Of a DNA stretch of 64,000 nt, positions 1-10,457 are shown piece after piece. The position numbers and the translations under genes were made by a program. Under the pieces are notes generated by a model. The model was not told the origin of the DNA. It did not search any database and worked only from the letters and a program-made list of their open reading frames with translations. The DNA lies in contig WAID01000010.1 of assembly GCA_016584495.1 (NCBI GenBank), positions 186,001-250,000 on the forward strand, in the 5' to 3' direction. The DNA comes from Celoporthe dispersa (Eukaryota > Ascomycota > Sordariomycetes > Diaporthales > Cryphonectriaceae). Position 1 is the first letter of the stretch. Each line of letters begins with the position of its first letter.

Positions 1-1409
1 TGCTTGATGGAAGTCGGAGGCACGGTTCGGTCCTCGGTGTGACTTTGCGACTCCTCATTGTCCTCCTCAGGCCCAGGTATCGCAGGTAACTCCTTGTCTT
101 TTAATCTCGTCCACCGCTGTTGAGCTGTCAAGGTCTCATCTGGGAGCGCGTGCGACTCTTTCCGGCCGAGTGCCAGTTCCACATCCATTGTCTTGTCCTG
201 CGTATCGTCCGCGGCAGTGGTATTGATCGGTGCTCTTCCAAGCCAGCGGGAAAACCATCTTCTCAGCAGCGGTGCGATGGGGGGAATATTCGTGGTAATC
301 AGAGCGACGAAGGCCTCGCGGACGGCCCACATGCCATCGCCGTTGACCTTTGGGTCCTATGTAGTCCAACCGATCAAGTCAGCACGGTATGAAATGATGA
401 TCAGTTCTTTTTGTCTTGGCCGAGACCACGCACCTTTAACATAACAATGGCCCTTAACAGGGCAATGCCGGTGATCAAAATGTTGCAGCTGAACAGGCTG
501 ATCAGAGACACCTTTTGTGATTTCGAAGCCGAGCCCGCAGGAGGACGGGCACGGGGATAGAGATGAGGTAGATGTCGGTGAGGATATTGCAGACCAGGAA
601 GATGGAGACCAGGACGGGCGAGATCGCAGCTTGGCACATGGTGCCTGGGTCTGGAAATATCTGCCAGAACTTGATGAACGGGCGGCAGCTTGAGAAGACC
701 GCCACGATGGTGACGGCCCACGTGACGAACAATAGGCTCGCGCTGAGCCAGGCCCTCGACTTGGCGCCGGGCATCTCTGACTATGTAGGCAGTCGTGTCA
801 GTCAAGTTACGCCCTGCGGGTGAAGAGCAGCCAGGTACTCTTGTCGGTGGTCCATCTGGCCATGAGCAGCTGGGACGTAGACGTACAGTAAGCCGGCCAG
901 AAAAGAAATAGAGCAGCGAGCTCTTCAAGAGCCACAGTGTCAGCCCGTACACGAACCACTTGGAGATTTGTGCCTTCGAGCCGATAGCTCGTAGCCGGAA
1001 CTCCTGGCTGGCCGGACCGTCCTGCACCAGCGCCGCTCGACGTGCTTCCGACATCCCATCGTTGGACAGGCCTTCGGCGACGACCCCTATGACAAATGCT
1101 ATCCTCCCACCCCCCAAGTATCAGCATCTTGTACCGGGCAGTGAAAATCCCAGGGCCTTCTCACCGTCGATAGTAAGGCCGGCATAACTCAGAACGGCGA
1201 GCCAGACGAGCCAGTCATCCCAGCTCAGGTCCTTCAGCCCGGAGATCCTCGTTCGCGCATACGTCCTCAAGGTCGTGAAGCCGACGGCCAGGGAGGAAGA
1301 GGACCACCCACTCCACCACACGCGCCGGCGTTGCTGCGCCCGAGGCGATGGCGATTGCATCTAGTGTCGCATTGCCGGTGCTCGCATCAAGCGGTACTGT
1401 GTGGTCCAT
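1..1409 (-). CDS. Rhodopsin-like (SAT4/PTH11-type) integral membrane protein, 3' end outside window, two frame breaks
   Basis: Fungal rhodopsin-domain membrane protein; family members are seven-helix plasma-membrane proteins, some acting as surface sensors. The ATG is at 1409. Visible exons are about 1409-1165, 1086-887, 780-434 and 356 to beyond the left edge. Introns 1164-1087, 886-781 and 433-357 have GT/AG ends and CTGAC- or CTGAT-type branch sites. Family signatures seen: LRTYARTRISG followed by DLSWDDWLVWLAVL, a helix ending SSCRPFIKFWQIFPDPG, and late in the protein MWAVREAFVALITTNIPP, typical of the region before the cytoplasmic tail. The tail is still open at base 1. Two single-base frame breaks are needed: near 1291 (a CCC run on the coding strand) and near 513-516 (an A run). 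This could be a pseudogene or an assembly artefact; similar breaks elsewhere favour the latter. Family assignment is confident, functionality is not. Confidence 0.75.
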
Positions 1410-2457
1410 CCTGGGACTGGGACCGCTGCCCTGCAGCGGGATGATTGTTGTGGGAGGATGGAAACATTCGGGAGGTTAATCAGCAGAGCATAGTAGCAGG
1501 GACTATCCGGCGTAACCACATGGCGTAGACACCAGCCGCGCATGCATGCTAGAAATTAAGTTCACGCGAGAAGAAGGAGAAGAAAGAAAAACTGTCAACA
1601 GGTCAGGCAGACTGCTCATTTCTCATAAGTTGATCTGGCTACCTGCGCTCGCTTTTGGGGATCACGGCCTGGAATCGCCCCACTTCTTGGGTGAGGGTGT
1701 CTGATGTTTCGACTGTGGACCGAGGGGGCGACGACGGATCGACATGATGCAGCTCGGCACCGCACATGTGGTTTCCCACACGACGCTGGAGGTCTCGAAA
1801 GAGTTCTGTGCATATATAAACCGCGGTGTAAGTCAGCAAAAGCCAGAGGGCTTGATTCCATTGTGTCGCTGACGTGCAGGTTGCGCTGTTCGAGATCCCG
1901 TCAAGCGTTCTCACCCCCAAGCTGGGGGAACGCCTCATGCAGTCCTCCGCCCTTCACGATGCACGGGGTTTTATGTTGCATGTATATGCGACTGCTCGGA
2001 CACTAAAACACGTGGGCCCCCCGTGTCGGAGGGTTTGAGGAATTATGGGCCTTTCGTCCGGCCTTCAGGAGATGTTTTTCTGGGCCCGAGTCATGAGCTC
2101 CACGTGGTTGCGGGTCTGCAGTCTGGACGAACGGGAGAATCACAGACCAGGGACGAATGGCCAGACCGTGGCCTCGGCGTGTATCAGAGGCAGCTCGGCG
2201 GACAGCTCAGCTGAAACTGCTGGACTGCCGTGCTGGAAACTCGACAGGAGAATCTGCCAAAGGTGTAGAAAGCACTATAGCACGTCGATAATATGGAGGA
2301 AGGGAGGTAATCCGAGAGAAGCGCAGGGTGTGACTCTCCAGCCCAAACGCTCTTAGGGCTGAAGCTGTTCCGGCCCTGGGTCCACTACCTCGCACCGCAG
2401 CCCACACTCCGCTACTTAAATTACGGCTTTCACGAGGGTGTCAACAATTCAAAACCA
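1410..2457. other. Intergenic stretch, no supported gene
   Basis: Several short open frames occur on both strands, the longest about 100 codons. None shows a recognisable domain or a coherent exon chain. The left part is presumably the promoter and leader of the rhodopsin-like gene on the minus strand. Confidence 0.5.
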
Positions 2458-2543
2458 GGGCGCATGGTTTAGTGGTATAATACTCCCTTAGCAGCTCGCT
2501 TCGGATTTGGGAGTGGTCCTGGGTTCGATTCCCAGTGTGTCCA
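2458..2543 (+). tRNA. tRNA-Ala(AGC) with a short intron
   Basis: Acceptor stem GGGCGCA (2458-2464) pairs with TGTGTCC (2536-2542), followed by discriminator A at 2543. The third pair is G:T, the G3:U70 wobble that marks alanine tRNAs. The D-arm TGGTTTAGTGGTATAAT and the T-arm CTGGG-TTCGATT-CCCAG are intact and supply the A and B box promoters. The anticodon stem is CTCCC/GGGAG. Its loop begins TTAGCA, giving anticodon AGC, and about 14 extra bases follow position 37, where eukaryotic nuclear tRNA introns sit. Anticodon, wobble pair and A73 all agree on alanine. Confidence 0.82.
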
Positions 2544-3065
2544 ACTATCAAGGTTCAACTCCTCGACCACCTTTTTGCGTTTTACAACTCTGACTGCTAT
2601 TACAAGTCAAATAGGATTTAAGATCCTTGGTAGCTTTTTTTTTCTCACAAAAAATAAATCTTGGTCGTGTCAGTGTATCAAGATGCACCTCCTGGATAGC
2701 TTTGGCTCTGCTCATTGCCCATCTGCCATCATGGCACACCTTCACCTAGTTTCTGAGGCCCTATGTCTCTGCTCATTTTGTCAAGTACTTTGATTCTCAA
2801 TGTGTACCTAGCCAAGCCTTATTGGAATGGTCCCGGTCCCCTAATACAGTCAGCACGCAACTCGCCTCAAGTATAGGCAGATTTTATACTTTGCATATAT
2901 CACAGCCCCCTTTGCATAGCTCTGCTTGTGCTCACCTCTGCTTGTGCTCACCTTGCGTACGAACATTTCAAGGCTTACTTGGAGGGAATCTTATCCAGAA
3001 ATCCTTCACCTTTCCCAATTTTCCCCTCTTTATTTAGGATTGTAACAGACTGCTAGAGTGACGAC
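2544..3065. other. Intergenic stretch, no supported gene
   Basis: Moderately AT-rich sequence downstream of the tRNA gene with T and A runs (for example 2634-2642). Short frames only; nothing recognisable. Confidence 0.5.
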
Positions 3066-3985
3066 ATGCAGGGCTACATATTGATCGCCAAAGTCACATC
3101 AGTTGTCAACTGGACGTTGACCCTTCTGGCATTTACGACTGTGACAGTTTCCTGCATATACAAGGCCAAGGGTAGCGACCTTTGGTTGTGCTCTTGATCT
3201 TTTTGCATTCGTAATAGGAACGGCTGTAGTGGCACTGTCTTCATGGGCCATTGTTGACGAAGGTCAAGGCGAGCATCAATGGAATATACCAGAGTCTCAG
3301 GTCGCCAAAACTGCCAAGATTACTCGAATCTTGATTTACTTCTGCGACCCCACCTCTCTCTATGCCTCTCGTTCCTCCTTCTCTTCTTGATTTGTCCTTA
3401 TAATAAATCCAGTAACTGCTGTAGGATCAATCTTCGAGGTGTTCTTGATCTGCAAGGCATTCGCAGCCCAGTGGAACCCTCATACCTTGGGACTATGCGG
3501 AGCCCAGATTGTGTCTTTCACAATCTTGGTGTTCATTGGTCTCAGCCTCAGTTTGATGATTCTCATAATCCCTACTATTGGTATGTAAGCCAACCAATAT
3601 CACGAAGGAAAAGGGGCTCAATAGTGTTAGTACTGGACGCTGGAGCAATGTAAGTCTTTTTTTTTCCTTCTGTTTTTTTAGTTCTTATGTCATGGCCAAT
3701 CGTAAAGGAATCGTTGGAATATGAGTGTTCATAGTCTCAACTTAATTTGCTTGCGCTGTCAATTTTAAAGCGTTCTCGTTGTGACAGCAATGCGCTTGGT
3801 CGCTTTACGCAGTGCATCCCCCCGGACTTCTCCTACTCTCGAAGCTACTTGTCTCTTTTTTTTCTTCAAACAGCCTTAGGCTCTATGTATGTCATTATCT
3901 CTTGCGTGTCCCTACTCGTGAATCATTGGAGTGAACGAAGAAACAAGAAGAGAGGAGTGTGTTTCAACCAAAGATGGTATGAACG
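3066..3985 (+). pseudogene. Relic of a rhodopsin-like (SAT4/PTH11-type) membrane protein gene
   Basis: Fragments in shifting frames reproduce the order of a fungal rhodopsin domain. An N-terminal hydrophobic stretch starts at 3066 (MQGYILIAKVTSVVNWTLTL). Next come FAFVIGTAVVALSSWAIVDEG and a loop resembling the family's G-x-G-x-H-x-W region (about 3205-3330). A strong block at about 3405-3590 contains CKAFAAQWNPHTLGLC, matching the conserved C-(R/K)P-(x)-W-x-P-x-x-G-x-C segment, followed by a transmembrane helix ending LMILIIPTI. Then come SRRKRGSIVLVLDAG (about 3600-3650) and VLVVTAMRLVALRS (about 3775-3820). Stops such as the TGA near 3197 interrupt the frame, and good splice sites are not evident for every gap. 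A multi-intron functional gene is not excluded, but decay is more likely. Confidence 0.55.
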
Positions 3986-4795
3986 AGCGTGAAATTTCAG
4001 CCTCGACAGCACCAAAAGACCTACTGTCTTACTAGACGGGCAATCAGACCCCTTTGCGGAAGAGACATGTATGTCGAGATAGGGTTAGAAGATGCATTGA
4101 GCGCATACTAGATACTTAGCCCCTTGACAGCTGTCGATAGTCTCACTGCCCTAATGCAATACCAGGCCAGCCGCGCTCTTTAATTAGTTTTGATCGCCCT
4201 TTCGAATCAGAGACGTGTTCTACCTGAGAGAGAATTCACTGAGCTCATCAGTATTCAGGGACCATTTTTCCGTCCAAACCATCAAGTCTAGACTATGGAG
4301 GCCGGACTTTAAAACACCGAACATTTCGGGCCGCACAATATGCTTTTATGAGTCCACCAACGTAGGACACTGCATGATTCACAAACTTAAAGTTACCCAC
4401 CTGCTTCCGTAATCGTTGGCAAGATTCTGTACGTGTCGCCAGAACAAGCTTCCAGGCTGTGCCCTGCTACGTAAATCCGATCCCTCCAGCTATAATTCCG
4501 GGCAACACTCGGATCGCTCGCCGACCGGTTGGGACCCTCTTTTCGCCGAAAACTCCGAGAACCGAGCCAGTGGCCCAGCAAGCCGTGGCTGACTGGAGGT
4601 TACAAAAAGCAACTACTTGTTCTTCTTACCGTCATCTTATCAATCTAATCAATCAGTCAGCCTCGCCTGCGCCGCATCATCCCTCCGTCACCGGACATGA
4701 AGGCGTGACTATTTAAGGCGTCTACTGTCGCTCTAGCCATTGCCATCCTGGTATCGTATTTCTCAACCCTGCAATTTCAGACAAAGGAAAGCAAT
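3986..4795. other. Intergenic stretch, probable promoter of the downstream oxidoreductase
   Basis: No supported gene. The last about 200 bases become more GC-rich, then pyrimidine-rich just before the ATG at 4796, consistent with promoter and leader. Confidence 0.4.
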
Positions 4796-6426
4796 ATGGC
4801 TTCGACTCTGCGGAATGTTGTTGTAGTTGGTGGATCGTACACTGGCGTCGTGAGTTGGCTGTACACCGGTCCAGGGACGGTTCCTTAGCAAATGGCTGAC
4901 CGGCTTTCATTTCTAGAATACCGCCAAAGAGCTTGCCAACGTCCTCCCAGCGACGCACCGTGTAAGTTGGCGTGGCAGCTGTGTCTCAGTGTGCTGCGAG
5001 CTCTAACGCTTACCTCCAAAGGTGCTCCTCATTGATCCCCATAGCCACTTTCACCACCTGTTCGCATTTGTAAGTGCTTGAGATCTTTTTTCTTCCTCTC
5101 TTCGAGCTGTCGCGCACATGCTAACCAGAACTAGCCCCGCTTCGCAATCCTGCCCGGCCACGAGCACAAAGCCTTCATTCCGTACTCGGGTGCCTTTGCA
5201 GAGGTGCCAAACAAGGAGCAGCATGCTCGCATCCAGGCCAAGGTGGTCTCCCTGAAGCCGAAGGAGCTCACGCTTGATCGAGAATGGCAGGGCTCGAAGC
5301 AGCTCACGTTCGACTACCTGGTGGCTGCCACAGGAACCCGCCTGGTATCACCTAGCAACATGCCCTCGGATGAGAAGGCACCCTCTGTGGAGTACCTGAA
5401 GCAATTCAACCAGTCGATCAAGAAGTCCAAGTCTGTCATCTTGATTGGCGGCGGGGCTGTCGGTATGTCAACTTCCTCCCTACCCTAGGGTAGTCAGAAT
5501 GAGTACCTACAAAACGACTAATTGCAAGTAGGCGTGCAAATGGCATGTGATCTGAAGGAGATCTATCCGGACAAAGAAATCACGCTGGTTCACTCGCGGG
5601 ACCATATCATGCCGGTGTATAACGAGAAGCTGAGTGGGATAATCAAGGATAGATTCAGAGAGCTTGGCATCAAGTACGTTCCACTCTACCTCCCCCCTAT
5701 GCACACAAGCACGACTGACATCTTTATAGATTCGTGGGTGGCTCCCGCGTTAAAGTGCCTGAGGGCGGATTTCCTCTTGGTGGCGGCGAGCCTATCACGG
5801 TTGAGCTGCAGGACGGACGAGCCCTGAGCGCCGAGTTCGTGATCACAGCCACAGGGCAGACCCCGAACACCCAGTGGCTCGCGGACCTCCCGCGCTCCTC
5901 TGAGGACTCCCTCATCAACCCGAAGAACGGCTTCATCCGCGTCAAGCCTACCATGCAGTTCGCCGACCCTTTATACCCTCACCTCTTTGCGGTGGGCGAC
6001 ATCGCCGATACGGGAGCCCACAAGGCAGCCCGTCCTGCGGGCCCTCACGCGGCAGCCCTGGCGAGGAACATGGTTGCTATGATCCAGGGCAAAGAGCCGG
6101 TCGAGGAGATTGTGGTCAATCCTGCAGGAATACATTTAACTCTAGGATTGGTAGGTTTGCCTTTGCCCGTGGTGCTTGCAGAGGGCGGTCTTGCTAATGT
6201 TGTTCTCCACTCCAGACAAAGAACATCATCTTCAGGAACCCCAATCTCAAAGAGGGCAGACCGAGCCATCTTTCAACCTCAAAGATGAGTAAGTGGTGAA
6301 TTGTGTAGTCGCTTCTTTTGACATCATTACTGACCAATTTGTAGTGGATCAGCAGATATGAACATCGAGGGCACTTGGGCGAGACGTGGAGTGAAGGTCT
6401 CGCGCCCCGAGGAGTATCACTTGTAA
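4796..6426 (+). CDS. AMID-like FAD-dependent NAD(P)H oxidoreductase (apoptosis-inducing factor 2 type)
   Basis: Flavoprotein of the pyridine nucleotide-disulfide oxidoreductase superfamily, predicted to oxidise NAD(P)H through FAD; AMID/AIF2 relatives act in mitochondria or cytosol. Eight exons fit: 4796-4849, 4917-4961, 5022-5069, 5135-5462, 5532-5673, 5730-6150, 6216-6288 and 6345-6426, with correct phases through exon 6. The N-terminal FAD site is VVVVGGSYTGV, directly before the first intron. The second Rossmann motif is VILIGGGAVGVQMA, split by intron 4. The C-terminal FAD-contact segment is LFAVGDIADTGAHKAA. The product would be about 397 residues, usual for the family. In exon 7 the frame of TKNIIFRNPNLKEG must shift by one base at GGG 6254-6256 to reach SFNLKDDGSADMNIEG, and the summed exon length is exactly one base short. 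A missing G in the assembly is the simplest explanation. Confidence 0.85.
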
Positions 6427-7782
6427 AAGATTTCTAGGCGATCTATGTGGAGGCAAGATCCGCAGCCGCCAGGGAAACTATGATTTCTCGGTCATGTAGA
6501 ATTTGGAAGCACCAATGGCTCAAGCTTTCAGCCTAGAGACTAGCATTTCATGGCAGCAAAGAACTTCGTAGAACAAATATGAGATAGATAGAAACTGAGT
6601 TTCTGGAGAACGTAGATCGTCTGCACCATTGCAGCAAAACAGTGAAGCAATATCGTGAGAAAATGAAACGTGCAGGCAGTCTCGAGACCTCGATACTGTG
6701 TATGCTCCTTGGTGCACTGAACATGGTCATAAACCAGGGGGGTTCCCGACAAAAATAAGATATTGGAGTTATGCGTATCTACTGTATTTACTACAGTACA
6801 GGTAGCAGCCAAAAAAGTGGCTCTTGTCCAGGCTTAGGACTGTTAGAGTGGCTATGGCTCCAAAATTGGGTCTATGCGGCTGATCTGGAGAGACCGTGGT
6901 CCACCTCAAGGATCACCAACTACTTCAGCTGACATTACATTTGGATCTTCTGATCTGGACAACAAAGAGTAGCCCCCCGCTCATATCTAGTCACACAATA
7001 TTATGTGACGAGACGGAGTGTCCATTCTATTGCCCTCCTAGGCCGAATACCTCTTTGTCGAGGCCGAAATGAGCGACTTTGAGAGTAGAAAAGGATTTCG
7101 AGTCCATGAGCAAAGTAAAATAGTGACATGATTTACACCCAGAGGCTGGTACATTGGCTTCTGCTTCACCTGATACCTTCACAGGCCATAAATTGAAGTG
7201 GCAGGTTTTACACCTTGATAGGTTCATATGTTAACTGAGTTGTTCTCTTTCGGATGCACCTACAGGATCGGCAGCAAGCTACTCCACCAGGCCCATCATT
7301 TGTCATTTACTCATCAATTTCATCAGCATATGTTGGCTTACTCATCCTTCACCATAAGTAACACGATTCAGTATGTTGCTCAGCCTTCCTCCATATAGAA
7401 GTCATGGTAATCCTGTGAAAAAGAAGACAATGAGCCAGTGCTCACATGGCCAAGAGCGGGACGGGCTTCCTTTCACCCATACAATGACACGATACCGTTC
7501 CCTTGACCTGAGAAAGACATTCTTCCTTTCAATGTTTCTAATTAAGGACATTGACTGTACGAAGTTCTATTTCTTCACACCTGGCCAAAGCTTCGTTGTT
7601 GTATGGTAGAATACTTAATTGTGCATATCTCCACAGACTGGCTTGTTCTCGTGATAATAATGGAACTTACAGACGAGCGAGCAATTCCTGAAGATCATGA
7701 TTTTCCATTCCCATTTGTTCGCGAATCCAATGACAACAATTCCTTGACAATCCCTAACTAACAAAAATTCAAACCACCAAAA
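6427..7782. other. Gene-poor intergenic stretch
   Basis: About 1.35 kb of AT-leaning sequence between the oxidoreductase and the GH43 gene. Only short frames on either strand, with no domain resemblance. The final 100 bases are the GH43 leader. Confidence 0.5.
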
Positions 7783-8934
7783 ATGCACTTCAGTCTATAT
7801 ACCCTCACAGCAGCACTGTCGCTGCTGCTGCCCGCAACACCAGCACTAGGAGTGACATGGCCGGAACCCCAGACCACGAAAGGCGGCGCCGTGACGGGCA
7901 TTCGCGACCCCTCGCTCATCAGACGGTCATCAGACGGGACATACTTCCTCTTCGGCACCATGGGAAACGGCACAGTTCACACGGCACACAGCATCCACGG
8001 GCCATGGACAAGAGAGGCAGAGGGCGCGCTCGACATAGCCCAGACGGTCGTGGGCCCGCAGGTGTATGAGATCGACGGGACGTACTACATGTACTATTCC
8101 CAGCACACCGGAAAGCCGTCGACCTGGTACTACACGGCCAATATCCACGTGGCCAGCTCGAAGACGATGGAGCACGGCTCGTGGACGCTGCACGGGGAGC
8201 TGGACATTCCGATGAACAACGAGAGGCTGGCGGATCACAAGTCGACGAATGGGTACAACGTCCTTGACGCCTCGCTGCTGGTCGCAAATGGGGCCGAGGA
8301 CAAGTACTACCTCTCCTTTGGGTCCTATTACACTGGCTTGTACCAGACGCCACTCGACAGCCCGACCGATATGGAGGCCAAGGAGACCGCGCGGGAGATG
8401 ACACACCTCGAGTACAACTCGACAGGCGGACACTCGACAGAGGGCAGCTTCCAGTTTGCCTGGCCCACCGACGGCTCCGCGCCGACCAAGTACTACCTCT
8501 TCTTCAGCAGCGGGCAGTGCTGCAAGTTCCAGTCGCGGGGGGTGCCGCCACCAGGAGACGAGTACAAGATCATGGTGTGCCGTGCCGACCACCCGGCTGG
8601 CCCGTACCTTGATCAGGACGGGAGGAACTGTCTGACCCAGAATGGCGGCACGATCGTCCTGGGCAGCCACGGCTCGGTGTACGCACCGGGCGGACAGGGC
8701 GTGATGTACAGCGAGGAGCTGCACAGTGTCGTCCTGTACTATCACTATACCCCTGCAGACAACGGGAGGCCGGATCTGAGCGTCGGCGACACGGGCACAT
8801 ACTTCGGCTTCAACCAGCTGAGCTTTGACAAACATGGCTGGGAGGGCTGGCCAGTGATCACTCTTGCCACGGGTGATGTATCGACGGCGCCGGCGGATAG
8901 CATGTCGACTCACGAGTCACAGTCGGGCGCTTGA
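7783..8934 (+). CDS. Secreted GH43-family glycosidase, arabinan endo-1,5-alpha-L-arabinosidase-like
   Basis: Single-exon gene of 383 codons. Residues 1-23 form a signal peptide ending in PALG, so the enzyme is secreted to act on plant cell-wall arabinan or related arabinose-containing polymers. The five-bladed beta-propeller family signature is present with all three catalytic acids: general base Asp42 in GIRDPSLI, pKa-modulating Asp162 in LDASLL, and general acid Glu220 in STEGSFQF. Further blade motifs include YYMYYSQHTG, KYYLFFSSGQCC and SVYAPGGQGVMYSEE followed by LYYHY, which resembles arabinanases more than xylosidases. An SSGQCCKF segment suggests a disulfide. The exact substrate (arabinan, arabinofuranoside or galactan) cannot be fixed from motifs alone. 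It sits alone, with no neighbouring cell-wall-degrading genes. Confidence 0.88.
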   Translation: MHFSLYTLTAALSLLLPATPALGVTWPEPQTTKGGAVTGIRDPSLIRRSSDGTYFLFGTMGNGTVHTAHSIHGPWTREAEGALDIAQTVVGPQVYEIDGTYYMYYSQHTGKPSTWYYTANIHVASSKTMEHGSWTLHGELDIPMNNERLADHKSTNGYNVLDASLLVANGAEDKYYLSFGSYYTGLYQTPLDSPTDMEAKETAREMTHLEYNSTGGHSTEGSFQFAWPTDGSAPTKYYLFFSSGQCCKFQSRGVPPPGDEYKIMVCRADHPAGPYLDQDGRNCLTQNGGTIVLGSHGSVYAPGGQGVMYSEELHSVVLYYHYTPADNGRPDLSVGDTGTYFGFNQLSFDKHGWEGWPVITLATGDVSTAPADSMSTHESQSGA

Positions 8935-9154
8935 GTTATTTGTTCGCGGAGGACTGTCTGGTTATACAGTGCCCTTGTATAGCTTTCGCTTCGTGAGTGT
9001 TGGGCGCGCACTCGGTAATTTTTTCTTTTATCTTTTAGTAGACTTTGGTTTTCGGCAGGAACCATGATACCCATATCCTCGAGAAATAGATTTCTTCCCT
9101 TCAAGAGTCTCTGATGTCGGCCGTGTGAAATGACAACGCGGTATGGCCGTCGCC

Positions 9155-9997
9155 TCATGGTAGTGATTTTCCGGATCGGGTTGCCTGGCCCACCAGCGAG
9201 CCAGTTGTATCCTCGGCATACCGCTTGTACGCCTCAATGTAACTGTCATCTGACGACGCGGTGTCCTTCAGACTCGGTCTGTCGAGGATAGCGTCGTACC
9301 ATTCTTGCCATCTTTCCCAAGTCTCCTGGTCCGCTTTCTTTGCCTCCCCGATACCAACGCCCCCAGGCTTGTAATGATCAATCAGGAACAGCCGCTTGGC
9401 CCACGGCGCAAGCATGACGTCGACCAGGCTGAACCTCGGGCCCAGGAACCACGGCCCGCTGGCGTCCATCTCCTTGACCCACGTCTTGATGTTGCCCAGA
9501 AACTCCTCTCGGGCGTCTTCAATGGTGTAGGGCTTGTCCTGCGTGTGCTGGATCATTTTATAGAACCCGGGTACGATCTTGGTGCAGACGTGATCGATCC
9601 ACAGCCGACACCTCGCGCGCTCATACACATCCTCTGGCAGCAGCCTTGGGCCGTGGTCGCTCTCGTCGGCGTACGCCTCATCGAGATACTCACACAGCAC
9701 GACGCTCTCGTATAGGGGCTTCTGCTGTTTCCCTTTGGCTCCCACCGGCACCGCCAGCGTGGGCACCAGACCACGTGGGTTGAGGGCCAGGAACTCGGGG
9801 GCTTTGTGGTAGGGGTTGATCTCCACGTATTGGTGTGGTATGTTCTTTTCATGGAGGGTGATCCATGAGCGCTGGACAAAGGGGCAGAACCACCCGCCGT
9901 AGAGCTTGAGAGGGTGCTCAGCCTCGTGCTGGGCTGCGTATTTGGCTGCCAGCCCAGTGAGGTGTGGTGTTAGGCTTGTGTCGACTGGATCCGGCAT
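9155..9997 (-). CDS. Omega-class-like glutathione S-transferase
   Basis: Single-exon protein of 280 residues from the ATG at 9997; an in-frame upstream extension to 10114 exists but has no family resemblance. The N-terminal thioredoxin fold begins at LKLYGGWFCPFVQRSWITL. The CPF motif (Cys38) marks omega/Cys-type GSTs, which form mixed disulfides with glutathione and reduce dehydroascorbate or S-phenacyl-glutathiones rather than conjugating substrates. The cis-proline region is RGLVPTLAVP and the glutathione gamma-glutamyl contact is YESVVLCEYLDEAY. The C-terminal helical domain holds FSLVDVMLAPWAKRLF, matching the N-capping motif of the family. Likely cytosolic, in redox or xenobiotic metabolism. 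It lies divergent from RRP41 with about 460 bp between starts. Confidence 0.88.
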   Translation of the reverse strand: MPDPVDTSLTPHLTGLAAKYAAQHEAEHPLKLYGGWFCPFVQRSWITLHEKNIPHQYVEINPYHKAPEFLALNPRGLVPTLAVPVGAKGKQQKPLYESVVLCEYLDEAYADESDHGPRLLPEDVYERARCRLWIDHVCTKIVPGFYKMIQHTQDKPYTIEDAREEFLGNIKTWVKEMDASGPWFLGPRFSLVDVMLAPWAKRLFLIDHYKPGGVGIGEAKKADQETWERWQEWYDAILDRPSLKDTASSDDSYIEAYKRYAEDTTGSLVGQATRSGKSLP

Positions 9998-10457
9998 GTT
10001 GTAGATGCTGTACGGTCTTGAGTATGTCAGCTTGCCTGGCGGGACGAGCCTCTCGAGGACATGAGGGTAGGACTTGAAGATGGACACGAGTTGAAAGAGA
10101 ACCGAAATATCCAACCAAACCCCTCCTTTGAGTGAATAATAATATATACATAGGTACAGGTGGTGGCAAGGGTGCCCCTGTCACTGGCCGGCACTGCTGG
10201 GCATCCCTGCATCATGCCCCTCCAAAATTTCCATCCATGCTTTGCTTCTTCGGAGCTCATGACAACCTCTAGCGACATACCTCCTACACCAAACACAACC
10301 TGAAGAATCCAGTCACCACCACCACCACCACCACCAGCAGCATCAGCCAAGCTTGCCAAAGCCACCACTACCCAACCTCGGTTAAAGATACCATACTACA
10401 AAATCCACCCCTCTCATAAGAAACAACAAGCAGAAGAAGCGAACAACAACAAAAAAG
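9998..10457. promoter_or_regulatory. Shared divergent promoter region (GST / RRP41) with a CAC trinucleotide repeat
   Basis: About 460 bp between two divergent starts. It contains an ACC/CAC tract at about 10314-10336 followed by CAGCAG, and an A-rich leader (AACAACAACAAAAAAG) immediately before the RRP41 ATG. No specific factor sites are claimed. Confidence 0.45.
10313..10336. repeat. (CAC)n trinucleotide repeat
   Basis: About eight consecutive ACC units in the intergenic region upstream of RRP41; a simple microsatellite. Confidence 0.85.

Noticed and set aside
1639..1938. Minus-strand frame of 99 codons with a hydrophobic stretch
   Set aside because: No splice-consistent partner exons and no family resemblance.
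7930..8913. Long antisense frame of 327 codons across the GH43 gene
   Set aside because: Shadow of the GH43 coding sequence; no homology pattern of its own.
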